This document shows positions 1 through 6,032 of a stretch of 6,032 bases of DNA, one piece after another. Made by a program: the position numbers and the translations under genes. The notes below the pieces were generated by a model. It was given only the letters and a program-made list of their open reading frames with translations, did not search any database and was not told where the DNA came from. Position 1 is the stretch's first letter; every line of letters starts with the position of its first letter. The DNA lies in NCBI GenBank assembly GCA_900552585.1, contig USAB01000100.1:1-6032 (forward strand). The letters run 5' to 3'. The DNA is from an uncultured Coriobacteriaceae bacterium (GTDB lineage Bacteria; Actinomycetota; Coriobacteriia; Coriobacteriales; Eggerthellaceae).

Positions 1-412
1 CCGCGCGGCGGAGATCGCGGCGTTCCTGCCGGTGGGGCAGATGGTTCCTGCGGTGGGGCAGGGCGCCGTATGCATGGAGATCCGCCAGGACGACGAGCGG
101 GCAGCGGCGCTGTGCGCTGCCGTGAACGATGCCGCCACCCTGTCCTGCGTCGCCGGCGAGCGCCGCGTGCTCCGCGAGCTGGAGGGCGGCTGCCAAGTTC
201 CCATCGGGGCATATGCGCGCATCGAGGACGATCGCACGGTGTTCGATGCAGTGGTGCTGTCTCTGGACGGCTCGCGCGTGGCACGGAGCCATCGGGAGGC
301 GGAGGCGTCCACGAGCCCGACCGAGCTGGCGGGTGCGGTGCTGGATGACCTGCGCGCACAGGACGCCGAGGCCATTCTGGCGGAAATCCGAGCGGCGGGG
401 GAGGATGCATGA
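1..412 (+). CDS. hemC: Hydroxymethylbilane synthase (porphobilinogen deaminase), C-terminal part
   Basis: HemC joins four porphobilinogen units into the linear tetrapyrrole hydroxymethylbilane in the cytoplasm. The gene is cut by the left edge. It reads from base 2 in frame and shows 136 residues, roughly the last 40-45% of a family of about 300-320 residues. The segment PAVGQGAV (47-70), followed by an E-I-R, is the conserved family block in domain 2. LEGGCQVPIGAY (about 179-214) is the domain 3 signature. Its Cys (codon 191-193) is the residue that covalently holds the dipyrromethane cofactor, so the visible part looks functional. The protein ends in AILAEIRAAGEDA, similar to the E. coli C-terminus. 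The GTG at 32 is an internal Val codon, not the start. The stop overlaps the next start by ATGA, which implies translational coupling to cobA-hemD, the next two activities in the pathway. Confidence 0.97.
   Translation, partial: RAAEIAAFLPVGQMVPAVGQGAVCMEIRQDDERAAALCAAVNDAATLSCVAGERRVLRELEGGCQVPIGAYARIEDDRTVFDAVVLSLDGSRVARSHREAEASTSPTELAGAVLDDLRAQDAEAILAEIRAAGEDA
397..404 (+). promoter_or_regulatory. Shine-Dalgarno for cobA-hemD, two possible starts
   Basis: The purine run GGGGGAGG lies inside the end of hemC. It is 4 bases before the ATG at 409 and 7 bases before a second in-frame ATG at 412. The spacing favours the second ATG, giving a protein one residue shorter. Either choice leaves the hemC stop overlapping the start, so reinitiation or coupled translation is expected. 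Confidence 0.55.
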
Positions 413-2007
413 TGGAGGCGAACACGGTGGTGTATCTGGTAGGCGCCGGGCCGGGGGATGCGGGGCTCATCACCGCTGCCGGCCTGGAGCTGTTGGGTCG
501 CGCGGACGTTGTGGTGTACGACTACCTGTCGAATACGGCGCTGCTGGACCGCGTGCCGGCATCTGCCGAGCGCCTGTACGTGGGGAAGAAGGGCTTTGCG
601 GCCCATACGACGCAGGACGACATCAATGCTCTGCTGGTGGACAAGGCGCGCCAGCTTGAGCAGCGCGGCGGCGGCACGCTGGTGCGGCTGAAGGGCGGCG
701 ACCCGTTCGTATTCGGCCGCGGCGGCGAAGAGGCGCTGGCATTGGCGGATGCGGGTATCCCGTTCCGGGTGGTGCCCGGCGTGACGGCCGGCATTGCGGC
801 ACCGGCGTACGCGGGCATTCCGGTGACGCATCGCGGTATCTCGTCGTCCGTTACGTTCGTCACCGGCCACGAGGACCCTGCGAAGGATGCCACGTCCATT
901 GACTGGATGGCACTTGCTCGCCTGGCAGCGCGCGGTTCCACGCTGTGCTTCTACATGGGCGTGCGCAATCTGGGCATGATTTGCGCACGCTTGCAGGAAG
1001 AGGGCGCGCCGGGGGAAACGCCCGTCGCGCTGGTGCGCTGGGGAACGTTGCCGTCGCAGGAAAAGCTTACGGCCACGCTGGCGGATGCGCCGGAGGCTGC
1101 CCGCGCCGCGCATTTCACCGCTCCCGCTATCATTTTGGTGGGCGGCGTAGCGCGGCTGAGCTCCGAGCTGGCGTGGTTCGAGCGCCTGCCGTTGTTCGGT
1201 CGGCGCATCGTGGTCACGCGCAGCCGCACGCAGGCAAGCGTGTTCAGCCGTCGCCTGACGGAGCTGGGTGCCGCGGTGCGCGAGTTTCCCACCATCGCAC
1301 TAGCGGATCCGGATTCGTATGACGCATTGGATGCGGCGCTTGCGGACCTGGCGTCGTTTCGCTGGGTCGTGTTCACCAGCGCGAACGGCGTCGAGCGCTT
1401 CTTCGCGCGCCTGGAGCAGTCCGCCCGTCCGGGTGCCTTGACGGATGCGCGCGCCCTGGCGCATGCGCGGATTGCCGCCATCGGCCCGGCAACGGCGTAC
1501 CGGTTGCGCACGTTCGGCATCAAGGCGGATGCCGTGCCGGATTCGTATCGCGGCGAAGCCGTGTTCGAGGCCATCCGCGCTGCCGAGCAGCGTGCCCAGG
1601 GCTCTGTTGCCGGTGCCCGCGTGCTCATCCCCCGCGCGCAGGAGGCGCGCCCGCAGCTTCCCCACCTGTTGCGGGAGGCGGGGGCGGATGTCACCGTGGC
1701 GCCTGCGTACAAGACCGTGTTGCCGAACGATGCCGACGCCGCCGACCTGGTGCGCCAGCTGCAGGAAGGTGCTGTGGATGCCGTTACGTTCACGTCTTCG
1801 TCTACGGCGCGCAATCTGTTCGCGTTGTTGGGCGACGATGCCCCCGTGCTGCGGCGGGGCGCGCAGCTGTTCTCCATCGGCCCGATAACCACGGGCACTC
1901 TGGCAGATGCCGGCTGCACGGACGTGCACGAAGCGGAGGAATACACCATCGACGGGCTGGTCGAATGCCTGTGCGGCTATTACCGCGAAAGGAAGGATGA
2001 AAGATGA
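409..2007 (+). CDS. cobA-hemD: Bifunctional uroporphyrinogen-III C-methyltransferase / uroporphyrinogen-III synthase
   Basis: This 532-residue fusion carries two consecutive steps. The HemD half cyclises hydroxymethylbilane to uroporphyrinogen III, and the CobA (SUMT) half uses two S-adenosylmethionines to make precorrin-2. SUMT occupies about residues 6-250, with VGAGPGD (11-17) at the N-terminus, GGDPFVFGRGGEE (96-108), VVPGVTAGIAAPAYAGIPVTHR (about 121-142, the SUMT signature) and IILVGGVA (241-248). HemD occupies about 262-527. It has the weakly conserved family blocks GRRIVVTRSR (264-273), FTSANGVERFF (322-332), FTSSSTARNLF (461-471) and SIGPITTGTLADAG (489-502). There is no CysG-type dehydrogenase/ferrochelatase domain, so precorrin-2 oxidation and iron insertion must come from another gene. 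It overlaps both neighbours by ATGA. CobA-HemD fusions are known in actinobacteria, clostridia and sulfate reducers. The start may be 412 rather than 409. Confidence 0.96.
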   Translation: MMEANTVVYLVGAGPGDAGLITAAGLELLGRADVVVYDYLSNTALLDRVPASAERLYVGKKGFAAHTTQDDINALLVDKARQLEQRGGGTLVRLKGGDPFVFGRGGEEALALADAGIPFRVVPGVTAGIAAPAYAGIPVTHRGISSSVTFVTGHEDPAKDATSIDWMALARLAARGSTLCFYMGVRNLGMICARLQEEGAPGETPVALVRWGTLPSQEKLTATLADAPEAARAAHFTAPAIILVGGVARLSSELAWFERLPLFGRRIVVTRSRTQASVFSRRLTELGAAVREFPTIALADPDSYDALDAALADLASFRWVVFTSANGVERFFARLEQSARPGALTDARALAHARIAAIGPATAYRLRTFGIKADAVPDSYRGEAVFEAIRAAEQRAQGSVAGARVLIPRAQEARPQLPHLLREAGADVTVAPAYKTVLPNDADAADLVRQLQEGAVDAVTFTSSSTARNLFALLGDDAPVLRRGAQLFSIGPITTGTLADAGCTDVHEAEEYTIDGLVECLCGYYRERKDER

Positions 2008-3263
2008 TCGGGATCTCCAAGCTGTACTGCGGTGCCGTGGAGCCCTCTGACGTGTTGCGCTACCGGCGGCACTCGAAGGAGCTTCCCAGCGGCCTGCTGC
2101 AGTTCTCGAAGGACAAGAAGCCCGTGGCCGTGTGGAACTGCACGCGCACGTGCAACCTGAAGTGCGAGCACTGCTATGCGCAGTCCGATGCCCAACGCTA
2201 CGATCAGCTGTCCACAGACGAGGCGAAGGCCATGATCGACGATCTGGCCGCATTCGGCGCGCCGGTGCTGCTGTTCTCCGGGGGCGAGCCATGCATGCGT
2301 CCCGATCTAGTGGAGCTCATGCAATACGCTAAGAACGCGGGCATGCGCGTGGTCATCAGCACGAACGGCACGCTGATTACGCCGCAGCTGGCAAAGCGCT
2401 TTGCCGACGTGGGTCTGTCGTACGTTGGTGTGTCGTTCGACGGCGACCGCGAGACGCACGATTGCTTCCGAGGCGTGCAGGGCAGCTACGACGCGGCGCT
2501 GCGCGGCTTGCACAATGCGCAGGATGCGGGCATCAAGGTGGGTCTGCGCTTCACTATCAACAAGCACAACTGGCGCGAGATCGGCGACATCTTCGACCTG
2601 ATGGAGCGCGAGCATATCAATCGCGCATGCTTCTACCACCTGGTGTACGCCGGTCGCGGATCGTCGATGGCGGACGAGGATCTGACGCACGAGCAGACGC
2701 GGCAGGCCGTGCGCCTGATCATGGATCGCACGCGCGACTGGTTCGACCGCGGCGGCACGCCGGAGATCCTGACCGTTGACAATCATGCGGACGGCCCGTT
2801 CGTCTACCTGGAGCTGCTGAAGGAAGACCCCGAACGTGCGGCGAAGGTCATGCAGCTGTTGCAGTGGAACCAGGGCAATAGCTCCGGCAACGGAATCGGC
2901 TGCATCAGCTGGGACGGCGAAGTGTACGCCGACCAGTTCTGGCGCCATTTCAGCTTCGGCAACGTGAAGGACCGCCCGTTCAGCGAGATTTGGTCCGATG
3001 TCAGTCGCACGACGCCGGAAAGCGAGCTGATGTTCCGCCTGAAGGACAAGCGTCCCTGGGTGACGGGTCGCTGCCATGATTGCCGCTGGCTGGACATCTG
3101 CGGCGGCAACTTCCGTGTGCGCGCTGAAGCCGTTGCCGGCGACCTGTGGGCCAGCGATCCCGCGTGCTATCTGACGGACGAGGAGATTGCCCGGCATCCC
3201 GACGACCCTGAGACGCGCGTCGTGGAGGCGCCGGCGTACGAAAACGAGAAGGAGACCAGATAA
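2004..3263 (+). CDS. ahbC: Radical SAM 12,18-didecarboxysiroheme deacetylase (AhbC)
   Basis: AhbC removes the two acetate side chains of 12,18-didecarboxysiroheme to yield Fe-coproporphyrin III in the siroheme-dependent heme pathway. The 419-residue product opens with MIGISKLYCG and VEPSD, followed by LLQFSKDKKPVAVWN, an N-terminus I recognise as AhbC-like. The radical SAM cluster motif CX3CX2C is C50, C54, C57, followed by YAQ. The SAM-binding GGEP motif is at 93-96 and STNGT at 119-123. A C-terminal cysteine set resembling a second [4Fe-4S] site is C357-X2-C360-X5-C366-X21-C388, with C300 before it. An additional Cys, C46, lies four residues before the first cluster Cys. Start: ATG 2004 with AGGAAGGA at 1990-1997, 6 bases upstream, overlapping the cobA-hemD stop. 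The related heme d1 enzyme NirJ is the main alternative. The AhbD and hemB neighbours favour AhbC. Confidence 0.88.
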   Translation: MIGISKLYCGAVEPSDVLRYRRHSKELPSGLLQFSKDKKPVAVWNCTRTCNLKCEHCYAQSDAQRYDQLSTDEAKAMIDDLAAFGAPVLLFSGGEPCMRPDLVELMQYAKNAGMRVVISTNGTLITPQLAKRFADVGLSYVGVSFDGDRETHDCFRGVQGSYDAALRGLHNAQDAGIKVGLRFTINKHNWREIGDIFDLMEREHINRACFYHLVYAGRGSSMADEDLTHEQTRQAVRLIMDRTRDWFDRGGTPEILTVDNHADGPFVYLELLKEDPERAAKVMQLLQWNQGNSSGNGIGCISWDGEVYADQFWRHFSFGNVKDRPFSEIWSDVSRTTPESELMFRLKDKRPWVTGRCHDCRWLDICGGNFRVRAEAVAGDLWASDPACYLTDEEIARHPDDPETRVVEAPAYENEKETR

Positions 3264-3265
3264 CC

Positions 3266-4258
3266 ATGAATTACGGAACATTTCCCTCATGCCGTCCGCG
3301 CCGTATGCGCGCGAACGAGACGGTACGCCAGTTCATCCGTGAGACGGAGCTTTCTGCAAAGGATTTCATCTATCCGCTGTTCGTGAAGTGCGGCACAGGT
3401 TGCAAAGACGAGATCCCCTCCATGCCCGGCGTGTACCAGGTGACGCTGGATAACCTGATGGGCGAGATAGACGAGCTGCGGGAATGCGGCGTGACGTCTG
3501 TGCTGCTGTTCGGCATCCCGGACCAAAAGGACGCTGTGGGCAGCAGCGCCTGGGACGAAGACGGTGCTGTACAGCAGGCGTGCCGCCTGATCCGCCAGAA
3601 GGCGCCGGACATGTTCGTCATCACAGACGTGTGTATGTGCGAATACACGGATCACGGCCATTGCGGCAAGCTGGACGACCAGGGCAACGTGCTGAACGAT
3701 GCCACGCTGGAGCTGCTGAGCCGCGAGGCCGTCAGTCATGCGCGTGCCGGTGCGCAGATGGTTGCGCCATCCGATATGATGGATGGCCGCGTTGCCGCCA
3801 TCCGGCGTGCGCTGGACGATGCCGGCTTCTCGGACGTTCCCATCCTGTCGTATTCCACGAAGTATGCCAGCGGCTTCTATGGGCCGTTCCGCGATGCGGC
3901 GGATTCCGCCCCTGCATTCGGTGATCGGCGCGCCTACCAGATGGATCCGGCGAACGCCGAGGAGGGCGTTCGTGAAGCCATGTACGATATCGCCGAAGGT
4001 GCGGACATGGTTATGGTGAAGCCCGCACTGCCGTATCTGGATGTGCTGCGTCGCGTGAAATCCGAGACCGGTTTCCCCACGGTGGCCTACAACGTGTCCG
4101 GCGAGTACTCTATGGTGAAAGCCGCGGCGATGAACGGCTGGATTGACGAGAAGCGCGTGGTGCTGGAGCTGTTGACTTCTATCAAGCGTGCCGGCGCGGA
4201 CATGATTATCACGTACCATGCCAAAGATGCTGCCCGCTGGCTAGCAGGGGAGGCGTAG
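3266..4258 (+). CDS. hemB: Delta-aminolevulinic acid dehydratase (porphobilinogen synthase)
   Basis: HemB condenses two 5-aminolevulinate molecules into porphobilinogen, the first common pyrrole. The protein has 330 residues, close to the usual 320-340. The catalytic Schiff-base lysines are K199 in YSTKYASGFYGPFRDAA and K252 in MVMVKPALPYLD. The zinc-binding cysteines are all present in DVCMCEYTDHGHCG (C123, C125, C133), so this is the zinc-dependent type rather than the Mg/Asp type. The C-terminal block around AYNVSGEYSMVKAAA (about 274-288) is also typical. Start: ATG 3266, two bases after the ahbC stop, with AAGGAG at 3249-3254. Its place between ahbC and the ahbD fusion puts an early, shared step inside the late-step Ahb genes and suggests one transcript covering the pathway. 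Confidence 0.98.
   Translation: MNYGTFPSCRPRRMRANETVRQFIRETELSAKDFIYPLFVKCGTGCKDEIPSMPGVYQVTLDNLMGEIDELRECGVTSVLLFGIPDQKDAVGSSAWDEDGAVQQACRLIRQKAPDMFVITDVCMCEYTDHGHCGKLDDQGNVLNDATLELLSREAVSHARAGAQMVAPSDMMDGRVAAIRRALDDAGFSDVPILSYSTKYASGFYGPFRDAADSAPAFGDRRAYQMDPANAEEGVREAMYDIAEGADMVMVKPALPYLDVLRRVKSETGFPTVAYNVSGEYSMVKAAAMNGWIDEKRVVLELLTSIKRAGADMIITYHAKDAARWLAGEA
4246..4253 (+). promoter_or_regulatory. Strong Shine-Dalgarno for the ahbD-ahbA fusion gene
   Basis: AGGGGAGG lies in the last codons of hemB, 8 bases before the ATG at 4262. Its strength and spacing fix the start of the fusion gene upstream of the His-Pro-Gly-Gly tail. The tail is therefore likely translated. The later in-frame GTG codons at 4376 and 4382 have no well-spaced ribosome site. 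Confidence 0.7.
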
Positions 4259-4261
4259 CAT

Positions 4262-6032
4262 ATGGCGGGCAATCACCCCGGATCAGCGCCGGCTGCGCAT
4301 CCCGGTCCCGTCGGGCATCCCGGAGGCTTCCTTGGGCACCCGGGCGGTCATCCCGGAGGGCATCCGGGTGGTGCCGTGTCCGTGGGACGGCCGTCGTACC
4401 GGCCCGGCGTCGGCCCGGCGGCGCGCGCCTACGAGGAGCGCACGGGCATCAAGGCACCGAAGATCGTGGCGTGGGAGATTACGCGCAGCTGCAATCTGGC
4501 GTGCGCCCATTGCCGTGCGGCAGCGCATTGCGCGCCGTATCCCGGCGAGCTATCTCTGGACGAATGCAAGGCGGTCATGGACGACATCGCCTCCATCACG
4601 GACCCGATCCTTATTTTGACGGGCGGCGAGCCGCTCATGCGCCCGGACATCTGGGACATCATCGACTATGCGTTCGAAAAGGGGCTGCACCCGGTTATCG
4701 GTACGAACGGCACGCTGATAGATCGGGAAACAGCGCAGAAGATAGCTGCGCACGGCATCCCGAAAGTCAGTGTATCGCTGGATTTCCCCACGCCGCAGGG
4801 GCAGGATGCGTTCCGCGGCGCGGACGGGGCCTTCGCGCAGACCATGCAGGGCATTGCGAATCTGCGCGAACAAGGCGTGAACGTACAGGTGAACAGCACC
4901 ATCACGAAGGCGAATCGCGACCTGGTGGAAGATCTGCACATGCTTGCGGAGGACGCCGGCGCCTCCGATTTCCATCCGTTTTTGCTGGTGCCCACCGGCC
5001 GCGGCGAGGACCTGGTGGACGTGGAGCTTTCGCCCCAGGAATATGAGGAGGTGCTGACGTGGGCGTATCGGCGGCAGAAGACATCGCCGATGGGCTTCAA
5101 GCCTACGGACGCGCCCCAGTACTTTCGCATCCTGCACCAGCGCGCCGCCGCAGAGGGCGTGAAGTTGTCCGGCCCGCTGGCGCATAGCCGCGGATGCTTG
5201 GGCGGCATCTCGTTCGCGTTCATCAGCCATGTGGGCGACGTGCAGCCGTGCGGGTACTTCGACATGCAGTTGGGAAACGTGCGCACGCTGCCGTTTTCGC
5301 AGATCTGGACGGAATCGCCCGTGTTCGATGACTTGCGCCATTACGATCGGCTGAAAGGCAAGTGCGGTGCCTGCGAGTTCAAGGGCGTGTGCGGCGGCTG
5401 CCGCGCCCGCGCGCTGGCTGCCACGGGCGATTACCTGGCTGAAGAGCCGTATTGTGCCTACGTGCCGAAGCGCTATGTTCAGCAGCGCGTGCTGAACGCC
5501 GTGCAGTCGTCGTTCCCGCTTACGGCCGACCCATATGCACAGATGGCCGACGAACTGGGCTTTTCCGTTGACCAGGTGCGCCAGGCACTGGAGGATAACT
5601 GGCGCGCGGGCATGCTCAGGCGCATCGGCGGCTCGTTCGCCTCCGGTTCCCTGGGGTACCGGTCCACGCTGTGCGCGTTGGCGGTTCCCGGCAACGATGA
5701 TGCTGTGGATGCCGCTGCGGCTGTCGTGAGCGAATATCCGAACGTCACGCACAATTACCTGCGGCGGGCGCGTTACAACATCTGGTTCACGGTCATCGCG
5801 CGCAGCGATGCCGAGGTGGCCTCTATCTTGCATCAGATATGCGTGCGCACGGGATGCGCAGACGTGCTGAACCTTCCCGCCACGCGCTTGTTCAAGGTGC
5901 GCGTGGAGCTGGATTCGTTCGGTTCGTCGTCGGCATCGGAACCGCTGCAGCCGGCGCCGTCGCGCGCAACTGCTGCAGCGGCGGATGCGGCGACCGCCGC
6001 GCCGGGCGGCCCGGGCGAGCCCACTGGCGCAA
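4262..6032 (+). CDS. ahbD-ahbA: Radical SAM heme b synthase (AhbD) fused to siroheme decarboxylase (AhbA-type) domain, 3' end missing
   Basis: The frame runs open from ATG 4262 through the right edge (590 codons seen, no stop). Residues 1-37 are a Gly/Pro/His-rich tail. Residues about 66-400 form an AhbD-type enzyme that oxidatively decarboxylates two propionates of Fe-coproporphyrin III to the vinyls of heme b. It has WEITRSCNLACAHC (cluster cysteines C77, C81, C84), GGEP (121-124), GTNGT (147-151), and C312, C330, C368, C371, C377, C380, C398 as likely ligands of an auxiliary cluster. CGGCRARALAATGDYLAEEP (377-396) is AhbD-like. Residues about 405-552 are an AsnC/Lrp-fold siroheme decarboxylase: a winged helix (425-455), LRRIGGSFASGSLGY (452-466), THNYLRRARYNIWFTV (496-511) and NLPATRLFKVRV (537-548). 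THNY, NIWF and NLPATRLFK look more AhbA- than AhbB-like. An Ala/Pro linker (553-590) follows. Both halves look intact. The fusion is directly visible because there is no stop or frame change between modules. Confidence 0.9.
   Translation, partial: MAGNHPGSAPAAHPGPVGHPGGFLGHPGGHPGGHPGGAVSVGRPSYRPGVGPAARAYEERTGIKAPKIVAWEITRSCNLACAHCRAAAHCAPYPGELSLDECKAVMDDIASITDPILILTGGEPLMRPDIWDIIDYAFEKGLHPVIGTNGTLIDRETAQKIAAHGIPKVSVSLDFPTPQGQDAFRGADGAFAQTMQGIANLREQGVNVQVNSTITKANRDLVEDLHMLAEDAGASDFHPFLLVPTGRGEDLVDVELSPQEYEEVLTWAYRRQKTSPMGFKPTDAPQYFRILHQRAAAEGVKLSGPLAHSRGCLGGISFAFISHVGDVQPCGYFDMQLGNVRTLPFSQIWTESPVFDDLRHYDRLKGKCGACEFKGVCGGCRARALAATGDYLAEEPYCAYVPKRYVQQRVLNAVQSSFPLTADPYAQMADELGFSVDQVRQALEDNWRAGMLRRIGGSFASGSLGYRSTLCALAVPGNDDAVDAAAAVVSEYPNVTHNYLRRARYNIWFTVIARSDAEVASILHQICVRTGCADVLNLPATRLFKVRVELDSFGSSSASEPLQPAPSRATAAAADAATAAPGGPGEPTGA
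4298..4372 (+). repeat. HPGG-coding short tandem repeat at the N-terminus of the ahbD fusion
   Basis: Codons 13-37 encode a degenerate HPGG-type repeat. His-Pro-Gly units begin at H13, H26, H30 and H34, the last three spaced four residues apart, and an HPGG unit also begins at H19. H5 lies just outside. The DNA shows matching near-repeats of CATCCCGGAGG and CACCCGGGCGG. A tail like this is predicted to be disordered. Clustered histidines suggest metal or heme binding, as in His-rich metallochaperone tails, but no function is shown by the sequence alone. Confidence 0.75.
5474..5917 (+). other. Siroheme decarboxylase (AhbA-like) module within the fusion
   Basis: These bases encode about residues 405-552 of the fusion. 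In stand-alone form, AhbA and AhbB are each about 150-170 residues and pair as a heterodimer that removes the C12 and C18 acetate carboxylates of siroheme. The module here has the full length of one such subunit, including the N-terminal winged helix and the Lrp-like alpha/beta domain. No second copy is seen in the window. Confidence 0.8.
5918..6032 (+). other. Ala/Pro/Ser-rich linker at the open end of the fusion
   Basis: Residues 553-590 are low-complexity (Ser-rich, then Pro/Ala-rich, then Gly/Pro), with no hydrophobic pattern of a folded domain. The stretch reads as an interdomain linker or a disordered tail. The frame is still open at the window edge, so what follows cannot be seen. Confidence 0.65.

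Noticed and set aside
951..3290. Long minus-strand frames (951-1949, 1300-2292, 2307-3290)
   Set aside because: They lie entirely opposite cobA-hemD and ahbC, show no recognisable domains, and reflect high GC at third codon positions.
3287..4219. Minus-strand frame of 310 codons opposite hemB
   Set aside because: hemB on the plus strand has all its catalytic and zinc residues. The antisense product resembles nothing I recognise.
4312..4372. GC-rich inverted segments as a terminator or attenuator after hemB
   Set aside because: The palindromic look comes from repeated HPGG codons inside a translated frame, and there is no T run.
4471..5046. Plus-strand 191-codon frame inside the fusion gene
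   Set aside because: It is an out-of-frame shadow of the AhbD coding sequence, with Arg/His/Gly-rich composition and no motifs.
4550..5833. Long open frame on the minus strand (427 codons) opposite the ahbD fusion
   Set aside because: It is a GC-rich mirror of a real gene. The plus strand has clear family motifs across the same bases, while the minus-strand translation has none and is Arg/Ala/His-rich.
5474..5917. A DNA-binding AsnC/Lrp transcription regulator module
   Set aside because: The fold is shared, but the THNYLRR, NIWFT and NLPATRLFK motifs are those of siroheme decarboxylase, and this is fused to a heme enzyme. DNA binding cannot be strictly excluded.
2004..6032. Heme d1 biosynthesis (NirJ with NirD/L/G/H-type decarboxylases)
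   Set aside because: NirJ and NirDLGH are homologous to these genes, but two distinct radical SAM enzymes, one with the AhbD-type CGGCRAR...GDYLAEEP region, plus hemB/hemC, fit heme b synthesis. No nirS, nirF or nirN is seen.
4262..6032. SPASM-type peptide-modifying radical SAM enzyme (PqqE or sactipeptide maturase)
   Set aside because: The cysteine pattern is similar, but there is no precursor peptide gene, and the fused siroheme decarboxylase and tetrapyrrole neighbours point to AhbD.

Overview
The window is a compact tetrapyrrole-synthesis operon, all on the + strand, with five contiguous genes and almost no intergenic DNA. GC content is high throughout (roughly 60-65% by eye). The genes are a 3' fragment of hemC, a cobA-hemD fusion, the radical SAM gene ahbC, hemB, and a large radical SAM reading frame that is still open at the right edge. 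That last gene is the most notable. It joins a heme b synthase (AhbD-type) module to a siroheme decarboxylase (AhbA/B-type, AsnC/Lrp-fold) module in one polypeptide, and it starts with a His-Pro-Gly-Gly-rich tail.

Layout: hemC ends at 412 and overlaps cobA-hemD (409-2007) by ATGA. cobA-hemD overlaps ahbC (2004-3263) by ATGA. hemB (3266-4258) follows after 2 bp. The ahbD-ahbA fusion (4262 to beyond 6032) follows after 3 bp, with its Shine-Dalgarno inside the end of hemB. I see no promoter, terminator, RNA gene, mobile element or CRISPR array. No stretch over 300 bases lacks a gene.

How the genes fit together: HemB makes porphobilinogen and HemC polymerises it. The HemD half closes uroporphyrinogen III and the CobA half methylates it to precorrin-2. 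An oxidation and ferrochelation step, whose gene is not in this window, gives siroheme. The AhbA/B module then decarboxylates siroheme to 12,18-didecarboxysiroheme. AhbC removes the two acetate side chains to give Fe-coproporphyrin III, and AhbD converts two propionates to vinyls to give heme b. This is the siroheme-dependent (alternative) heme pathway, known from sulfate reducers and archaea. No genes for the classical branch (hemE/F/G/N/H) are visible.

Organism: an anaerobic or facultatively anaerobic, high-GC bacterium is suggested by oxygen-sensitive radical SAM heme synthesis combined with the CobA-HemD fusion. An actinobacterial anaerobe of the Coriobacteriia/Eggerthellales type is my best guess, and a deltaproteobacterial sulfate reducer is the main alternative. 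This is inferred from gene style only.
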